This document shows positions 1-6,832 of a stretch of DNA of 7,845 nt, piece after piece. Numbering within the stretch: position 1 is the stretch's first letter; every line of letters begins with the position of its first letter. Made by a program: the position numbers and the translations under genes. Source of the stretch: Pseudomonadota bacterium (GTDB lineage: Bacteria > Pseudomonadota > Alphaproteobacteria > Rhizobiales > Xanthobacteraceae); NCBI GenBank assembly GCA_021779635.1, contig JAJYAH010000306.1, forward strand, positions 1 to 7,845. Direction: 5' to 3'. A model generated the notes under the pieces. It was not told where the DNA came from and searched no databases. It saw only the letters and a program-made list of their open reading frames with translations.

Positions 1-95
1 GCCCGAAAGCCCGCGATCAGATCGACGGCGCTGAGATCGTGCAGCGAGGTGACAGTTTCGTTCGATGCCGTTTCTTTCGATGTCGATTTATGCAT
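1..95 (-). CDS. Amidase-signature family protein, N-terminus only (runs off the window)
   Basis: This is a partial gene: 31 codons are visible from an ATG at 95-93, with no stop before the window edge. The peptide begins MHKSTSKETASNET and continues with LHDLSAVDLIAGFR. A segment of the form 'LHDLsAxDLiaxxR' is typical of the first helix of amidase-signature enzymes (GatA, AtzF and related amidases), which hydrolyse amides with a Ser-Ser-Lys triad. That triad lies outside the window and cannot be seen. The start codon overlaps the end of the preceding M20D gene in the string ATGCATAA, an 8-nt overlap that suggests translational coupling in the same operon. I see no other in-frame ATG. The reading frame is well supported. 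The family assignment rests on one short motif and is therefore moderate. In context it would add amide hydrolysis to the peptide and acyl-amino-acid hydrolases just upstream. Confidence 0.65.
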   Translation of the reverse strand, partial: MHKSTSKETASNETVTSLHDLSAVDLIAGFR

Positions 96-1260
96 GGGCG
101 GCCACCGGCAGACGGGTTTCGATGATGCGCGCGAACATGCTGGCGCCGATCGGCAGGATCTTGTCGTCGAGGATGTAGCCGGGGTTGTGCACCGGCACCG
201 AGCCGTCATGGCCGACCCAGAAATAAGCACCGGGCACGGCATGCAACATGTCGGCAAAATCCTCACTGCCCATCTTCGGCTGCGACCGCGTGATGACCTT
301 GGCAGGATCGACCACCGTGCGCGCCACCTCCGCGACCACCCTGGATTGTTCCTCCTGGTTCACCAGCACGCTGAAGATGTCGCGGATCTCGACGGCGATC
401 TCGACATGGAAGGCGCTGGCAATGCCGGCGCAAATCGCGCGCATCCGCTCGCGGACCAGCGCGCGCACCTCATCGGAGAAGGCGCGGACGGTGCCGCAGA
501 GTTTCGCCTCGCCGGGGATTACGTTGTAGGCCGATCCGGCGTGGATCTGCGTGATCGACAGCACCGCCGATTGCAGGGGATCGACGTTGCGGCTGACGAT
601 GGTCTGCAACGCCTGTCCGACCGTCAGCGCAATCACGACCGGGTCCTTCGAGCGCTCGGGCATGGCGCCGTGCGCGCCGTAGCCGTTGACGGTGATGTCG
701 AAGAAGTCGGCGCCGGCCATGGCTGGCCCCGGAAGGATCGCCAACTCGCCATGATTGAGATCGGGCGCATTATGCAGTCCGTAGACTTCGTCACAGGGAA
801 ACTTCTCGAACAAGCCGTCCTTGATCATGGCGCGGGCGCCGCCGAGACCTTCTTCCGCCGGCTGGAAGATGAAATGCACGGTACCGTCGAAATTCCGGGT
901 CTCGGCGAGATAGCGCGCGCTGCCTAGCAGCATGGTGGTATGGCCGTCATGGCCGCAACCGTGGAAGCGGCCGGGAATGCTCGAACGCCATTTCAGGTTG
1001 GTGTTCTCTTCCATCGGCAGCGCGTCCATGTCGGCGCGCAGGCCGATGCGCTTGGCGCCGCTGCCCTTGCCCTTCAGCACGCCGACCACGCCGGTGCCGC
1101 CCAATCCGCGGTGCACCTCGATGCCCCATTGCGTCAGTTTGTCGGCAACGATCCCGGAGGTGCGGACTTCCTCGAAGCCGATCTCGGGATGCGCGTGCAG
1201 ATCCCGGCGGATCGCGGTGAGTTCGTCGGCAAAGCCTTCGATGCGGTCGATGTTGGGCAT
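88..1260 (-). CDS. M20D amidohydrolase (hippurate hydrolase / N-acyl-amino-acid hydrolase type)
   Basis: A 390-residue cytoplasmic zinc aminoacylase-type hydrolase. The family cleaves N-acylated amino acids such as hippurate, indole-acetyl-amino acids or N-acetyl-amino acids. Visible motifs are LHAHPEIGFEE (residues 21-31), RADMDALPM (75-83), HGCGHDGHT (100-108, with likely metal ligands Cys102 and His104), QPAEEG (133-138, catalytic and metal Glu136/137), GLHN (His164), GAHGAMP (around 196-202, lid/dimerisation domain), MGSEDF, and VHNPGY (His358). All the metal-site positions usual for M20D appear present, and the length is normal. I chose the ATG at 1260, giving MPNIDRIEGF. An upstream in-frame ATG at 1365 would add 35 residues that lie over the M81 coding end and do not resemble the family. 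The gap to the M81 stop is 8 nt, and the next gene starts inside this one's last codons, so it is an operon member. No strong Shine-Dalgarno sequence is visible. The exact substrate is unknown. Confidence 0.93.
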   Translation of the reverse strand: MPNIDRIEGFADELTAIRRDLHAHPEIGFEEVRTSGIVADKLTQWGIEVHRGLGGTGVVGVLKGKGSGAKRIGLRADMDALPMEENTNLKWRSSIPGRFHGCGHDGHTTMLLGSARYLAETRNFDGTVHFIFQPAEEGLGGARAMIKDGLFEKFPCDEVYGLHNAPDLNHGELAILPGPAMAGADFFDITVNGYGAHGAMPERSKDPVVIALTVGQALQTIVSRNVDPLQSAVLSITQIHAGSAYNVIPGEAKLCGTVRAFSDEVRALVRERMRAICAGIASAFHVEIAVEIRDIFSVLVNQEEQSRVVAEVARTVVDPAKVITRSQPKMGSEDFADMLHAVPGAYFWVGHDGSVPVHNPGYILDDKILPIGASMFARIIETRLPVAAHA

Positions 1261-1268
1261 GTCTGTTG

Positions 1269-2804
1269 TTATCCGGTTGCAGAAGAGGTGGAACGTGATT
1301 TGGTTTCGGGCACGAAGGCGGTACCGTTCGGCTTGATCCGAATGCCTGGACGCAACCGCGTCCATGGCAATGCCGCCGTATCGGCCGGCATCGCGCCGGG
1401 TGCGGCGCAGATCAGAAGCCTTTCGGCGATCGGTTCGAAATCGGCGCGGAAATGCACCGAGCTTTTGTTGACAAGAATGGATTGCTCTGTCGGTTCAATG
1501 CCGACAAAGCGGTACATCGACTGATCCGCGAGCTGCGCCCGGTGCGAGCTCACCACGACCCTGACGTCGCCGATCCGCAAAGCTGCCGAGGGCCCCATGT
1601 CCATGTCGCGGCCGCCATAATAGGGACCGGCGGCGACGAATTGTCCGTCGGACAGATTCTCGACGATGAAGCTCTCCTTGTAGGGCGCGTCACCCGGAAT
1701 GCCCGACTTGCCGCCGAGCGCGAGTGTGACGGTGGCACCGACGCCGGCGGCGTGCGCAGCCTTTGCCGACCGCGGATCATAGATCACGCCGATGGCGGCG
1801 CGGGTGGCATTGTTGCGGACCAGCGCGCGCAGCATGCCGGTGGTGTCGGAATCGCCCCCGGCGCCCGGATTGTCCTGGGTATCGGCGATGACGATCGGCT
1901 TGCCCGCGCGCCTCGCCAGTTCCATCGCGTAGCGCACGCCCTCGTCGGGCGTGAAGATGCGGCCGTCAAAATCGCTCTCGTGACTGACGATGAGTTTTGC
2001 CATCTCGTCCGCCGCGGCGTCAGCATCGGCTTGCGTCTTGCCATAAGCAAATACGCTCGGTCCGCAGTTGAAAAAGTCCGCAGCCGGAAAGCCCGGCGCG
2101 AAAGACAGCGTCGGTACCGCGTCGCCCTGTAGCGCCGCAAGCTTCTGATAAATGCTTTTGCAGGGCTGGTCGCCGGTGCATTGCCAGCTGATCGGAATCA
2201 GGAACGGCAGTTGGCGGAACGCTTTCGCCAGGCGCTGCTTGGTACGCAACAGCATGGCGAGATGATCGGCGGCGGCACGGCCGGTGTCGGCCATGTCGAC
2301 ATGGGGATAGGTGCGATAGGCGATCAGCGCGTCGGCGTGTTCGATCATCTGCGGCGTCACATTGGCGTGCAGGTCGAGGCTGACCACCAGAGGCAGCTCC
2401 TTGCCGATCGCCTGGCGGACGCGGGCGAGAATTTCGCCTTCGCCGTCGTCGAGATGTTCCGTGACCATGGCGCCATGCAGATCGAGATAGACGGCATCAA
2501 GTGGCCCTGCCGCCTTGATGCCGTCAATCATCACTTTGGCTACGCGTTCGAATGCATCCTTGGTGACATGCGCGGAAGGACTGGCGCCGCAGGAGATGGT
2601 CGGCACCAGTTCCCAGCCATTGGCTTCCGCCTGCTCGACGAAGCCTGCCAGTCCGACATTGATGTGGCGCATGACCTTGAGCACGTCGGCACCCTGTGCC
2701 ATCGCCGGCCAGCCGCCGCCATGCACGAAATCGTCGTAGCCCGCCTTCGTCGGCGCGAAGGTGTTGGTCTCGTGCAGAAAGCCGCCAATGGCGATACGGG
2801 TCAT
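1269..2804 (-). CDS. M81 family metallopeptidase (MlrC-like, DUF1485)
   Basis: A 511-residue protein, normal for the M81/MlrC family. It starts MTRIAIGGFLHETNTF, the characteristic N-terminus with His11-Glu12. Further motifs are YLDLHGAM (around 106-113, His110), SLDLHAN (142-148, His146), YRTYPHVDMADTG (163-175) and ADTQDNPGAGGDSDTT (307-322). The C-terminal MlrC domain ends with a LPWTRLRPGIRIKPNG segment. These His/Asp/Glu clusters are the proposed zinc site. The founding member, MlrC, cleaves linearised microcystin in sphingomonads, but most homologues sit beside peptide ABC transporters and have unknown peptide or amide substrates, and that fits this location better. No signal peptide is seen, so it is probably cytoplasmic. 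The stop lies 8 nt before the M20D start. A 168-bp repeat-filled gap separates it from the ATPase gene upstream, and no clear promoter or Shine-Dalgarno sequence is visible there. Confidence 0.92.
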   Translation of the reverse strand: MTRIAIGGFLHETNTFAPTKAGYDDFVHGGGWPAMAQGADVLKVMRHINVGLAGFVEQAEANGWELVPTISCGASPSAHVTKDAFERVAKVMIDGIKAAGPLDAVYLDLHGAMVTEHLDDGEGEILARVRQAIGKELPLVVSLDLHANVTPQMIEHADALIAYRTYPHVDMADTGRAAADHLAMLLRTKQRLAKAFRQLPFLIPISWQCTGDQPCKSIYQKLAALQGDAVPTLSFAPGFPAADFFNCGPSVFAYGKTQADADAAADEMAKLIVSHESDFDGRIFTPDEGVRYAMELARRAGKPIVIADTQDNPGAGGDSDTTGMLRALVRNNATRAAIGVIYDPRSAKAAHAAGVGATVTLALGGKSGIPGDAPYKESFIVENLSDGQFVAAGPYYGGRDMDMGPSAALRIGDVRVVVSSHRAQLADQSMYRFVGIEPTEQSILVNKSSVHFRADFEPIAERLLICAAPGAMPADTAALPWTRLRPGIRIKPNGTAFVPETKSRSTSSATG

Positions 2805-2842
2805 ATATCGGTCTCAGGCAAGGATGGATTCGACGTTAGACT

Positions 2843-2969
2843 CGTCGTTGCGAGGAGCGCAAGCGACGAAGCAATCCAGTTTTGCATGCCCGCAAGTAGT
2901 TTGGATTACTTCGCGAAAGCTTGCCGTCGGGCGCGCATCCGCGCGCGTGATTGGCTCGCAATGACGACG
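2843..2969. repeat. Imperfect palindromic intergenic repeat (Bradyrhizobium-type)
   Basis: This fills most of the gap between the fused ATPase and M81 genes. The outer arms are TTGCGAG (2848-2854) against CTCGCAA (2955-2961), flanked by CGTCG and CGACG. The inner arms are CGAAGCAATCCA (2867-2878) against TGGATTACTTCG (2902-2913), complementary at 11 of 12 positions. A GC-rich segment (2920-2950) lies inside the right half. From memory, the 'cgtcattgcgag...gaagcaatccag' design is a dispersed element in Bradyrhizobium and relatives; I cannot verify copy number here. In the transcript it would form a long stem-loop beginning a few nucleotides after the ATPase stop codon, so it could stabilise or attenuate the message between the transporter and hydrolase parts. 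Confidence 0.7.
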
Positions 2970-2972
2970 GCT

Positions 2973-4619
2973 TCACGTCGCGGCGCCAGCCATGGTAACC
3001 GGCCGGAAGTTGGCAAAATCCCACTCCCGTCCGGGGGCGGCGTCAAGCAGCGCCCGGGTATAGGCAACTTGCGGATTTGTCAGGACTCGCGCCGCCGGGC
3101 CCTGTTCGACGATGCGGCCGTGCTGCATGACCGCGACGTCGTCGCAGATTTGCGCCGCCACGCGCAGGTCGTGGGTGATGAACAACAGCGCGATGCCGAG
3201 CCGGGTCTGGATCTCATCGAGCAGTTCCAGCACCTGCGCCTGCACGGAGACGTCCAGCGCCGAAACCGCTTCGTCGGCCACCAGCACGTCGGGATCGAGC
3301 GCCAGCGCGCGGGCAATGGCGACGCGCTGGCGCTGGCCGCCGGAGAATTGATGGGGATAGCGCGAGATGGCATCGACCGGCAGATCGACCAGTTCGAGCA
3401 GCTCGCGCGCTTTCTCCAACGCGTCGGCATGCGACATGCCGAAATTGATTGGACCTTCGGCGATGGTCTCGCCGACGGTGATGCGCGGATTGAGCGATCG
3501 ATAGGGATCCTGGAAAATGATCTGGATTCGCTTGCGATGCGGGCGCAAGAGCCGGCGCGACAGCTCCGAGATTTCGTGACCCGCCAGCCGAATGCCGCCG
3601 GAGGTCGGATCGATCAGGCGGACGATGCAGCGCGCCACCGTCGATTTGCCCGACCCGCTTTCGCCGACGATGCCGAGCGTGCGGCCCTTGCGCAGGGTCA
3701 GCGTGACGTCCTGGGCGGCAGCTACTTCGCGCACGCCTCCGAAGAAGGAGCGTTCGCGATAGACCTTGCCGAGTTCATTGGCCTCCAGAACCACCGGTTC
3801 TGACGACGCCGGGCGCGGCGCCCGCGGTATCAGGCTCGGCACCGCCGCGAGCAGGTTGCGGGTATATTCCATCGTCGGGGCGCGCAGGATCGAGTCCAGC
3901 GTTCCGGTCTCGACCAGCCGGCCGTGCCGCATCACCGCGACGCGATCGGCGATTTCGGCAACCACGCCCATGTCGTGGGTGATGAAGAGCACGGCGGTGC
4001 CATGGTCCCGTTGCAGGTCCCGGATCAAGGTGAGGATTTGCTTCTGCGTGGTGACGTCGAGCGCCGTGGTCGGCTCGTCGGCGATCAATAGTTTCGGCTC
4101 GAGCACGAGCGCCATCGCGATCATGATGCGCTGGCGCTGGCCGCCGGAGAGGCGATGCGGGTAGGAGGCGAAAATGCGCTCGACGTCGGGCAGCCGCACC
4201 TGCTCCATCATCGCCAGAATCCGCGTGCGCCGCGCCCGCGCATCGAGATCGGTGTGGACGCGCAGCACCTCGTCGATCTGGCGGCCGACCGGCACCACCG
4301 GATTGAGCGCGGTCATCGGCTCCTGGAAGATCATCGCCATGGTGGTGGCGCGCAATTGGCGCAGCCGGCGGTCGCTGGCGCCAAGAAGTTCCTCGCCGAC
4401 CAGTCTGATGCTGCCGCCGCGCGGCGCCAGCGAGCCCTTTTGCAGCAGTCCCATCACCGCCAGCGACGTGACCGATTTTCCCGATCCGCTCTCGCCGACC
4501 AGACACAAGGTTTCGCCTTCGCGGACCTGCAGCGAGACCCCGTCGATGATCCGCGTGCCCTGCGGATCCTTGCCGAGCCCGACCGTGAGGTTGTCGATAT
4601 CGAGAGCGATGTTGGTCAT
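2973..4619 (-). CDS. Fused dipeptide/oligopeptide ABC transporter ATPase (DppD-DppF in one chain, GsiA-like)
   Basis: A 548-residue protein with two complete nucleotide-binding domains. Domain 1 has Walker A GESGSGKS (42-49), Q-loop IFQEP (97-101), signature LSGGQRQR (157-164), Walker B LLIADEP (177-183) and switch His215. Domain 2 has Walker A GESGSGKST (319-327), Q-loop Gln370, signature FSGGQRQR (425-432), Walker B VLVADE (445-450) and switch His483. Ala451 follows the second Walker B, as is common in DppF/OppF types. A linker rich in Pro, Ala and Arg lies around 263-275. Both sites look catalytically complete. The protein would energise the permeases encoded upstream at the inner face of the membrane. 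I chose the ATG at 4619 (MTNIALDIDNL). ATGs at 4640 and 4679 would add residues encoded partly or wholly by the adjacent palindromic repeat. The stop is 13 codons after DFANFRP. Confidence 0.95.
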   Translation of the reverse strand: MTNIALDIDNLTVGLGKDPQGTRIIDGVSLQVREGETLCLVGESGSGKSVTSLAVMGLLQKGSLAPRGGSIRLVGEELLGASDRRLRQLRATTMAMIFQEPMTALNPVVPVGRQIDEVLRVHTDLDARARRTRILAMMEQVRLPDVERIFASYPHRLSGGQRQRIMIAMALVLEPKLLIADEPTTALDVTTQKQILTLIRDLQRDHGTAVLFITHDMGVVAEIADRVAVMRHGRLVETGTLDSILRAPTMEYTRNLLAAVPSLIPRAPRPASSEPVVLEANELGKVYRERSFFGGVREVAAAQDVTLTLRKGRTLGIVGESGSGKSTVARCIVRLIDPTSGGIRLAGHEISELSRRLLRPHRKRIQIIFQDPYRSLNPRITVGETIAEGPINFGMSHADALEKARELLELVDLPVDAISRYPHQFSGGQRQRVAIARALALDPDVLVADEAVSALDVSVQAQVLELLDEIQTRLGIALLFITHDLRVAAQICDDVAVMQHGRIVEQGPAARVLTNPQVAYTRALLDAAPGREWDFANFRPVTMAGAAT

Positions 4620-4634
4620 GTCATCGTGCCCCGC

Positions 4635-4723
4635 CCTCATGGTGAGGAGCGCGGGTCTCGAACCATGATGCCGAAACAACCATCCTTCGAGACGCGGCGA
4701 AGACGCCGCTCCTCAGGATGAGG
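4635..4723. repeat. Palindromic intergenic repeat with two alternative folds
   Basis: This lies in the 138-bp gap between the DppC-like gene and the ATPase gene. The outer arms CCTCATGGTGAGGAGC (4635-4650) and GCTCCTCAGGATGAGG (4708-4723) pair at 14 of 16 positions. The inner arms GTCTCGAACCATG (4655-4667) and CATCCTTCGAGAC (4681-4693) pair at 11 of 13. Each half can also fold alone: TCATGGT (4637-4643) with ACCATGA (4662-4668), and CATCCT (4681-4686) with AGGATG (4715-4720), the latter enclosing GCGGCG (4694-4699) and CGCCGC (4704-4709). The design resembles a repeat I recall as dispersed in Bradyrhizobium and Rhodopseudomonas genomes. Its edge is 15 nt from the ATPase start codon, so folding may affect translation there. 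Confidence 0.7.
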
Positions 4724-4739
4724 CGTGGAATGCTGTCTC

Positions 4740-4752
4740 GCTCGCAATGACG
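4740..4752. repeat. Solo arm of the first palindromic repeat
   Basis: The 13-mer GCTCGCAATGACG is identical to positions 2954-2966 in the other palindromic repeat. Here it stands without its partner arm, next to the different repeat at 4635-4723. Read in the direction of transcription it begins 5 nt after the DppC-like stop codon; the copy at 2954-2966 begins 6 nt after the ATPase stop codon. Confidence 0.6.
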
Positions 4753-4757
4753 TGAAT

Positions 4758-5648
4758 TCACTTGCCGCCCTCGCGCTGCTTCAGCCGGGGATCGAGCGCG
4801 TCACGGGCGGCGTCGCCGATCAGGTTGATGCTGAGGATCGCGATCGACAGCACGAGACCCGGCCAGAAGATCAGCGACGGCTTGATCTGGAAAAAGGCGC
4901 GGCCCTCGGCCATGATATTGCCCCAGGTCGGCGTCTCCGGATTGATGCCGGTGCCGAGGAACGACAGGATCGCTTCGGTGAGAATGGCGGAGGCGCAAAC
5001 GTAAGTGCCTTGCACGATCAACGGGGCGATCGTGTTCGGCATCAAATGCCGCCACATGATCTTCGGCAGGCTGGAGCCGACCGAGATCGCCGCTTCCACA
5101 TAAGGCTCCTCGCGCGCGGAGAGCACCACCGAGCGCACGAGCCGTGCCACGCGCGGAATTTCCGGGATGGTGATGGCGACCAGAACGGTCGTCACGCTCG
5201 CGCCCGACAGCGAGACCACGGCGATGGCCAGCAGGATGCTCGGGATCGCCATCAGCCCGTCCATCGTTCGCATCATGACCGCATCGATCCATTTGAAGAA
5301 GCCGGAGACAAGGCCGATCACCAGTCCAACGCCGATGCTGAAGACGGCCGCGCCGAGGCCGATCAAGAGCGAGATCCGTCCGCCGTAGAGAATCCGCGAC
5401 AGTACGTCGCGGCCGTAAGCGTCGGTGCCGAGCAGGAACTGCGCGCTTGCGGGCCTCAGCCGTTGCGCCGGCGCGAGCAGCAGCGGGTCGTGCGGCGAAA
5501 GCCAGGGCGCGAAGATGGCCGAGGCGATCACCAGCCCAAGGCAGATCGTGGCGGCGGCGATGATCGGCGTTGCGGTGAGGAATCCGAGCCCCGACCGGAA
5601 CGGCGTGGTAATCGGGATTGAGGGTTCGGGCAGGGTTTCGATCGCCAT
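4758..5648 (-). CDS. dppC: ABC transporter permease, DppC/OppC family
   Basis: A 296-residue inner-membrane permease of a dipeptide/oligopeptide/glutathione-type importer; the symbol denotes family, not proven substrate. There is a short cytoplasmic N-terminus and a first hydrophobic helix at about 24-48. The OppC-type segment LGTDAYGRDVLSRILYGGR follows at 73-91. Further helices lie at about 92-116, 132-162, 205-232 and 258-278. The cytoplasmic coupling (EAA) loop EPYVEAAISVGSS is at 181-193, leading into KIMWRHLMPN. The C-terminus reads GDAARDALDPRL. Length and architecture are normal. The ATG at 5648 lies 12 nt after the DppB-like stop, so the two permeases are surely co-transcribed and should form the heterodimeric channel. 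A weak purine-rich site is all that precedes the start. Downstream is the repeat-filled gap before the ATPase gene. Confidence 0.95.
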   Translation of the reverse strand: MAIETLPEPSIPITTPFRSGLGFLTATPIIAAATICLGLVIASAIFAPWLSPHDPLLLAPAQRLRPASAQFLLGTDAYGRDVLSRILYGGRISLLIGLGAAVFSIGVGLVIGLVSGFFKWIDAVMMRTMDGLMAIPSILLAIAVVSLSGASVTTVLVAITIPEIPRVARLVRSVVLSAREEPYVEAAISVGSSLPKIMWRHLMPNTIAPLIVQGTYVCASAILTEAILSFLGTGINPETPTWGNIMAEGRAFFQIKPSLIFWPGLVLSIAILSINLIGDAARDALDPRLKQREGGK

Positions 5649-5660
5649 CGGTGGCCTATC

Positions 5661-6602
5661 TCAGTAGCGGATTCGGGGATCGAGCACGGTGTAGGCGACG
5701 TCGACCAGCAGATTGACCGCGACATAGATCAGCGATGTCAGAAGGATCATGGCCTGGATCACCGGATAGTCGCGCGCCAGCACCGCATCGACGGTGAGGC
5801 GTCCGATACCCGGCAGGTTGAACACACTTTCGGTGACCACGACGCCGGAAATCAACAGCGCAAAGCCGCTGCCGATCACGGTGACGACGGGTACGGCGGC
5901 GTTGCGCAGCGCGTGGCGCAGCAGCACGCCGCTTTCGCTGATGCCCTTGGCGCGCGCCGTGCGCACATAGTCTTCGCCCAGCACATCCAGCATCGCCGCC
6001 CGGGTCATGCGGGCGATCAGCGCGACATAAATGAACGACAGCGCGCAGGTCGGCAGGATGATGCGCTCGAGAAACGGCGCGAATCCTTTGGTAATGCTGC
6101 GAAAGCCCTGCACCGGCAACCAGTGCAGGTCGATCGCGAAAATCTGGATCAGCACATAGCCGATCACGAATACCGGGACCGAGAAGCCGATCACCGACAG
6201 TCCCATCACGAAGCGGTCGATCCAGGTGCCGTGCTTCCACGCCGCGATCACGCCGAGCGGCACCGCGACAATGATCGAGAGAATGATGGTCGACACCGCG
6301 ACGCTGATCGACGGCTCGACGCGCTGGCCGATCATCTGCAGCACCGGCACGTTCGAAATCAGCGACACGCCGAGATCGCCATGCAGCAGCTTGCCGACCC
6401 AGGTGAAGAACTGGGCGTAGAGCGGCTCGTTCAATCCGAGCGAAATGCGGATGCGTTCCAGCTGCTCGGGCGTCGCATTGTCGCCGGCCAGGACGGCGGC
6501 GGGGTCGCCCGGGGTCAGCCGCAACAGCAGAAACACGAACAGCGCCACCACGGCCATCACGGGAATCGTGGCAAGGATGCGACGGATCAGATAACCGAAC
6601 AT
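5661..6602 (-). CDS. dppB: ABC transporter permease, DppB/OppB family
   Basis: A 313-residue inner-membrane permease, the usual partner of the DppC-like protein encoded 12 nt downstream; the symbol denotes family, not proven substrate. It opens MFGYLIRRILATIP, the standard N-terminus, followed by a first helix at about 10-28 and the LRLTPGDPA segment (27-35). The LGLNEPLYAQFFTWVGKLLHGDLG region (55-78) is the typical OppB periplasmic element. Helices lie at about 97-121, 132-155, 181-200, 235-257 and 280-300. The coupling loop EDYVRTARAKGISE (210-223) continues to LLRHALRNA. The family motifs FNLPGIGRL (261-269) and VLDPRIRY (306-313) end the protein. Start and length match the family. It is the first certain gene after the sigma-54 promoter, with a roughly 210-nt leader. 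Its ATG shares one base with the TGA of a short upstream ORF (TGATG). No strong Shine-Dalgarno sequence is visible. Confidence 0.95.
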   Translation of the reverse strand: MFGYLIRRILATIPVMAVVALFVFLLLRLTPGDPAAVLAGDNATPEQLERIRISLGLNEPLYAQFFTWVGKLLHGDLGVSLISNVPVLQMIGQRVEPSISVAVSTIILSIIVAVPLGVIAAWKHGTWIDRFVMGLSVIGFSVPVFVIGYVLIQIFAIDLHWLPVQGFRSITKGFAPFLERIILPTCALSFIYVALIARMTRAAMLDVLGEDYVRTARAKGISESGVLLRHALRNAAVPVVTVIGSGFALLISGVVVTESVFNLPGIGRLTVDAVLARDYPVIQAMILLTSLIYVAVNLLVDVAYTVLDPRIRY

Positions 6603-6784
6603 CAGGCGTACCCGCGGCGGCGTTGCGAAGGCAGGGAACGATACGAGGGGAAGTCTCGGTGTAATGCCGGCGCAGACCCCTGAAACGCCAATGTGGGCGG
6701 GTTAGCCAATCCAGGCTGGCTACCGGTCCCAGTTTGCGCCGGGACTGCCGAGCGAGGCTTCGGGGCGTTGCGGAAATCCATCAT
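6602..6784 (-). CDS. Possible 60-codon leader ORF upstream of the permease gene
   Basis: This open frame begins with two adjacent ATG codons (6784 and 6781), about 29 nt into the transcript predicted from the sigma-54 element. It ends with a TGA that overlaps the permease ATG by one base (TGATG), a classic termination-reinitiation layout. Only a weak GAG-containing site precedes it. The product is rich in Pro, Ser, Arg, Gln and Ala, with no hydrophobic segment or domain I recognise. About 41 of 60 codons end in G or C, including a rare TTA, which looks lower than in the neighbouring genes. That composition favours chance; the junction and position favour a translated leader. It is listed so the junction is not lost, not as an established gene. 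Confidence 0.22.
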   Translation of the reverse strand: MMDFRNAPKPRSAVPAQTGTGSQPGLANPPTLAFQGSAPALHRDFPSYRSLPSQRRRGYA

Positions 6785-6832
6785 GATACCAGTCTCGCAC
6801 TCTGTCGCCCCAACGCAAGGTTTAGCAAATCC
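6700..6832 (-). repeat. Pair of short imperfect direct repeats in the permease leader
   Basis: On the minus strand GGATTTGCTAAACC (6819-6832) and GGATTGGCTAACC (6700-6712) are near copies, differing by one substitution and one inserted base and lying about 120 bp apart. The first overlaps the -12 half of the sigma-54 element; the second lies in the leader and is part of a small hairpin (TAGCCA at 6703-6708 with TGGCTA at 6717-6722). This may be a regulator site pair or chance. Confidence 0.3.

Noticed and set aside
49..927. A 292-codon plus-strand frame
   Set aside because: It is antisense to the M20D gene, whose metal-site motifs are all intact; the plus-strand product has no recognisable family.
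1261..1365. N-terminal extension of the M20D protein from an upstream ATG
   Set aside because: The extra 35 residues overlap the M81 coding end and do not resemble M20D N-termini. The ATG at 1260 gives the usual length.
1269..2804. Microcystin degradation cluster, suggested by the MlrC-like protein
   Set aside because: No mlrA, mlrB or mlrD partner is visible, and M81 proteins are widespread beside peptide transporters without that function.
3270..3287. Possible defect in the second ATPase Walker B region (DEA instead of DEP)
   Set aside because: The catalytic Glu is present, and Ala at the next position is common in DppF/OppF-type ATPases.
2181..3803. A 540-codon open frame on the plus strand
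   Set aside because: It lies antisense to the M81 and ATPase genes and crosses the repeat gap. Its product is Arg/Asp/His-rich with no domain, as expected from a high-GC shadow frame.
4620..4679. N-terminal extension of the fused ATPase
   Set aside because: The extension is encoded by the palindromic repeat and its flank; the usual family start corresponds to the ATG at 4619.
4725..5621. A 298-codon plus-strand frame
   Set aside because: It is antisense to the DppC-like permease; it is highly charged and low in hydrophobic order, so a shadow frame.
5913..6683. A 256-codon plus-strand frame
   Set aside because: It is antisense to the DppB-like permease and extremely rich in His, Arg, Asp and Gln, typical of reverse-complement membrane-protein codons.
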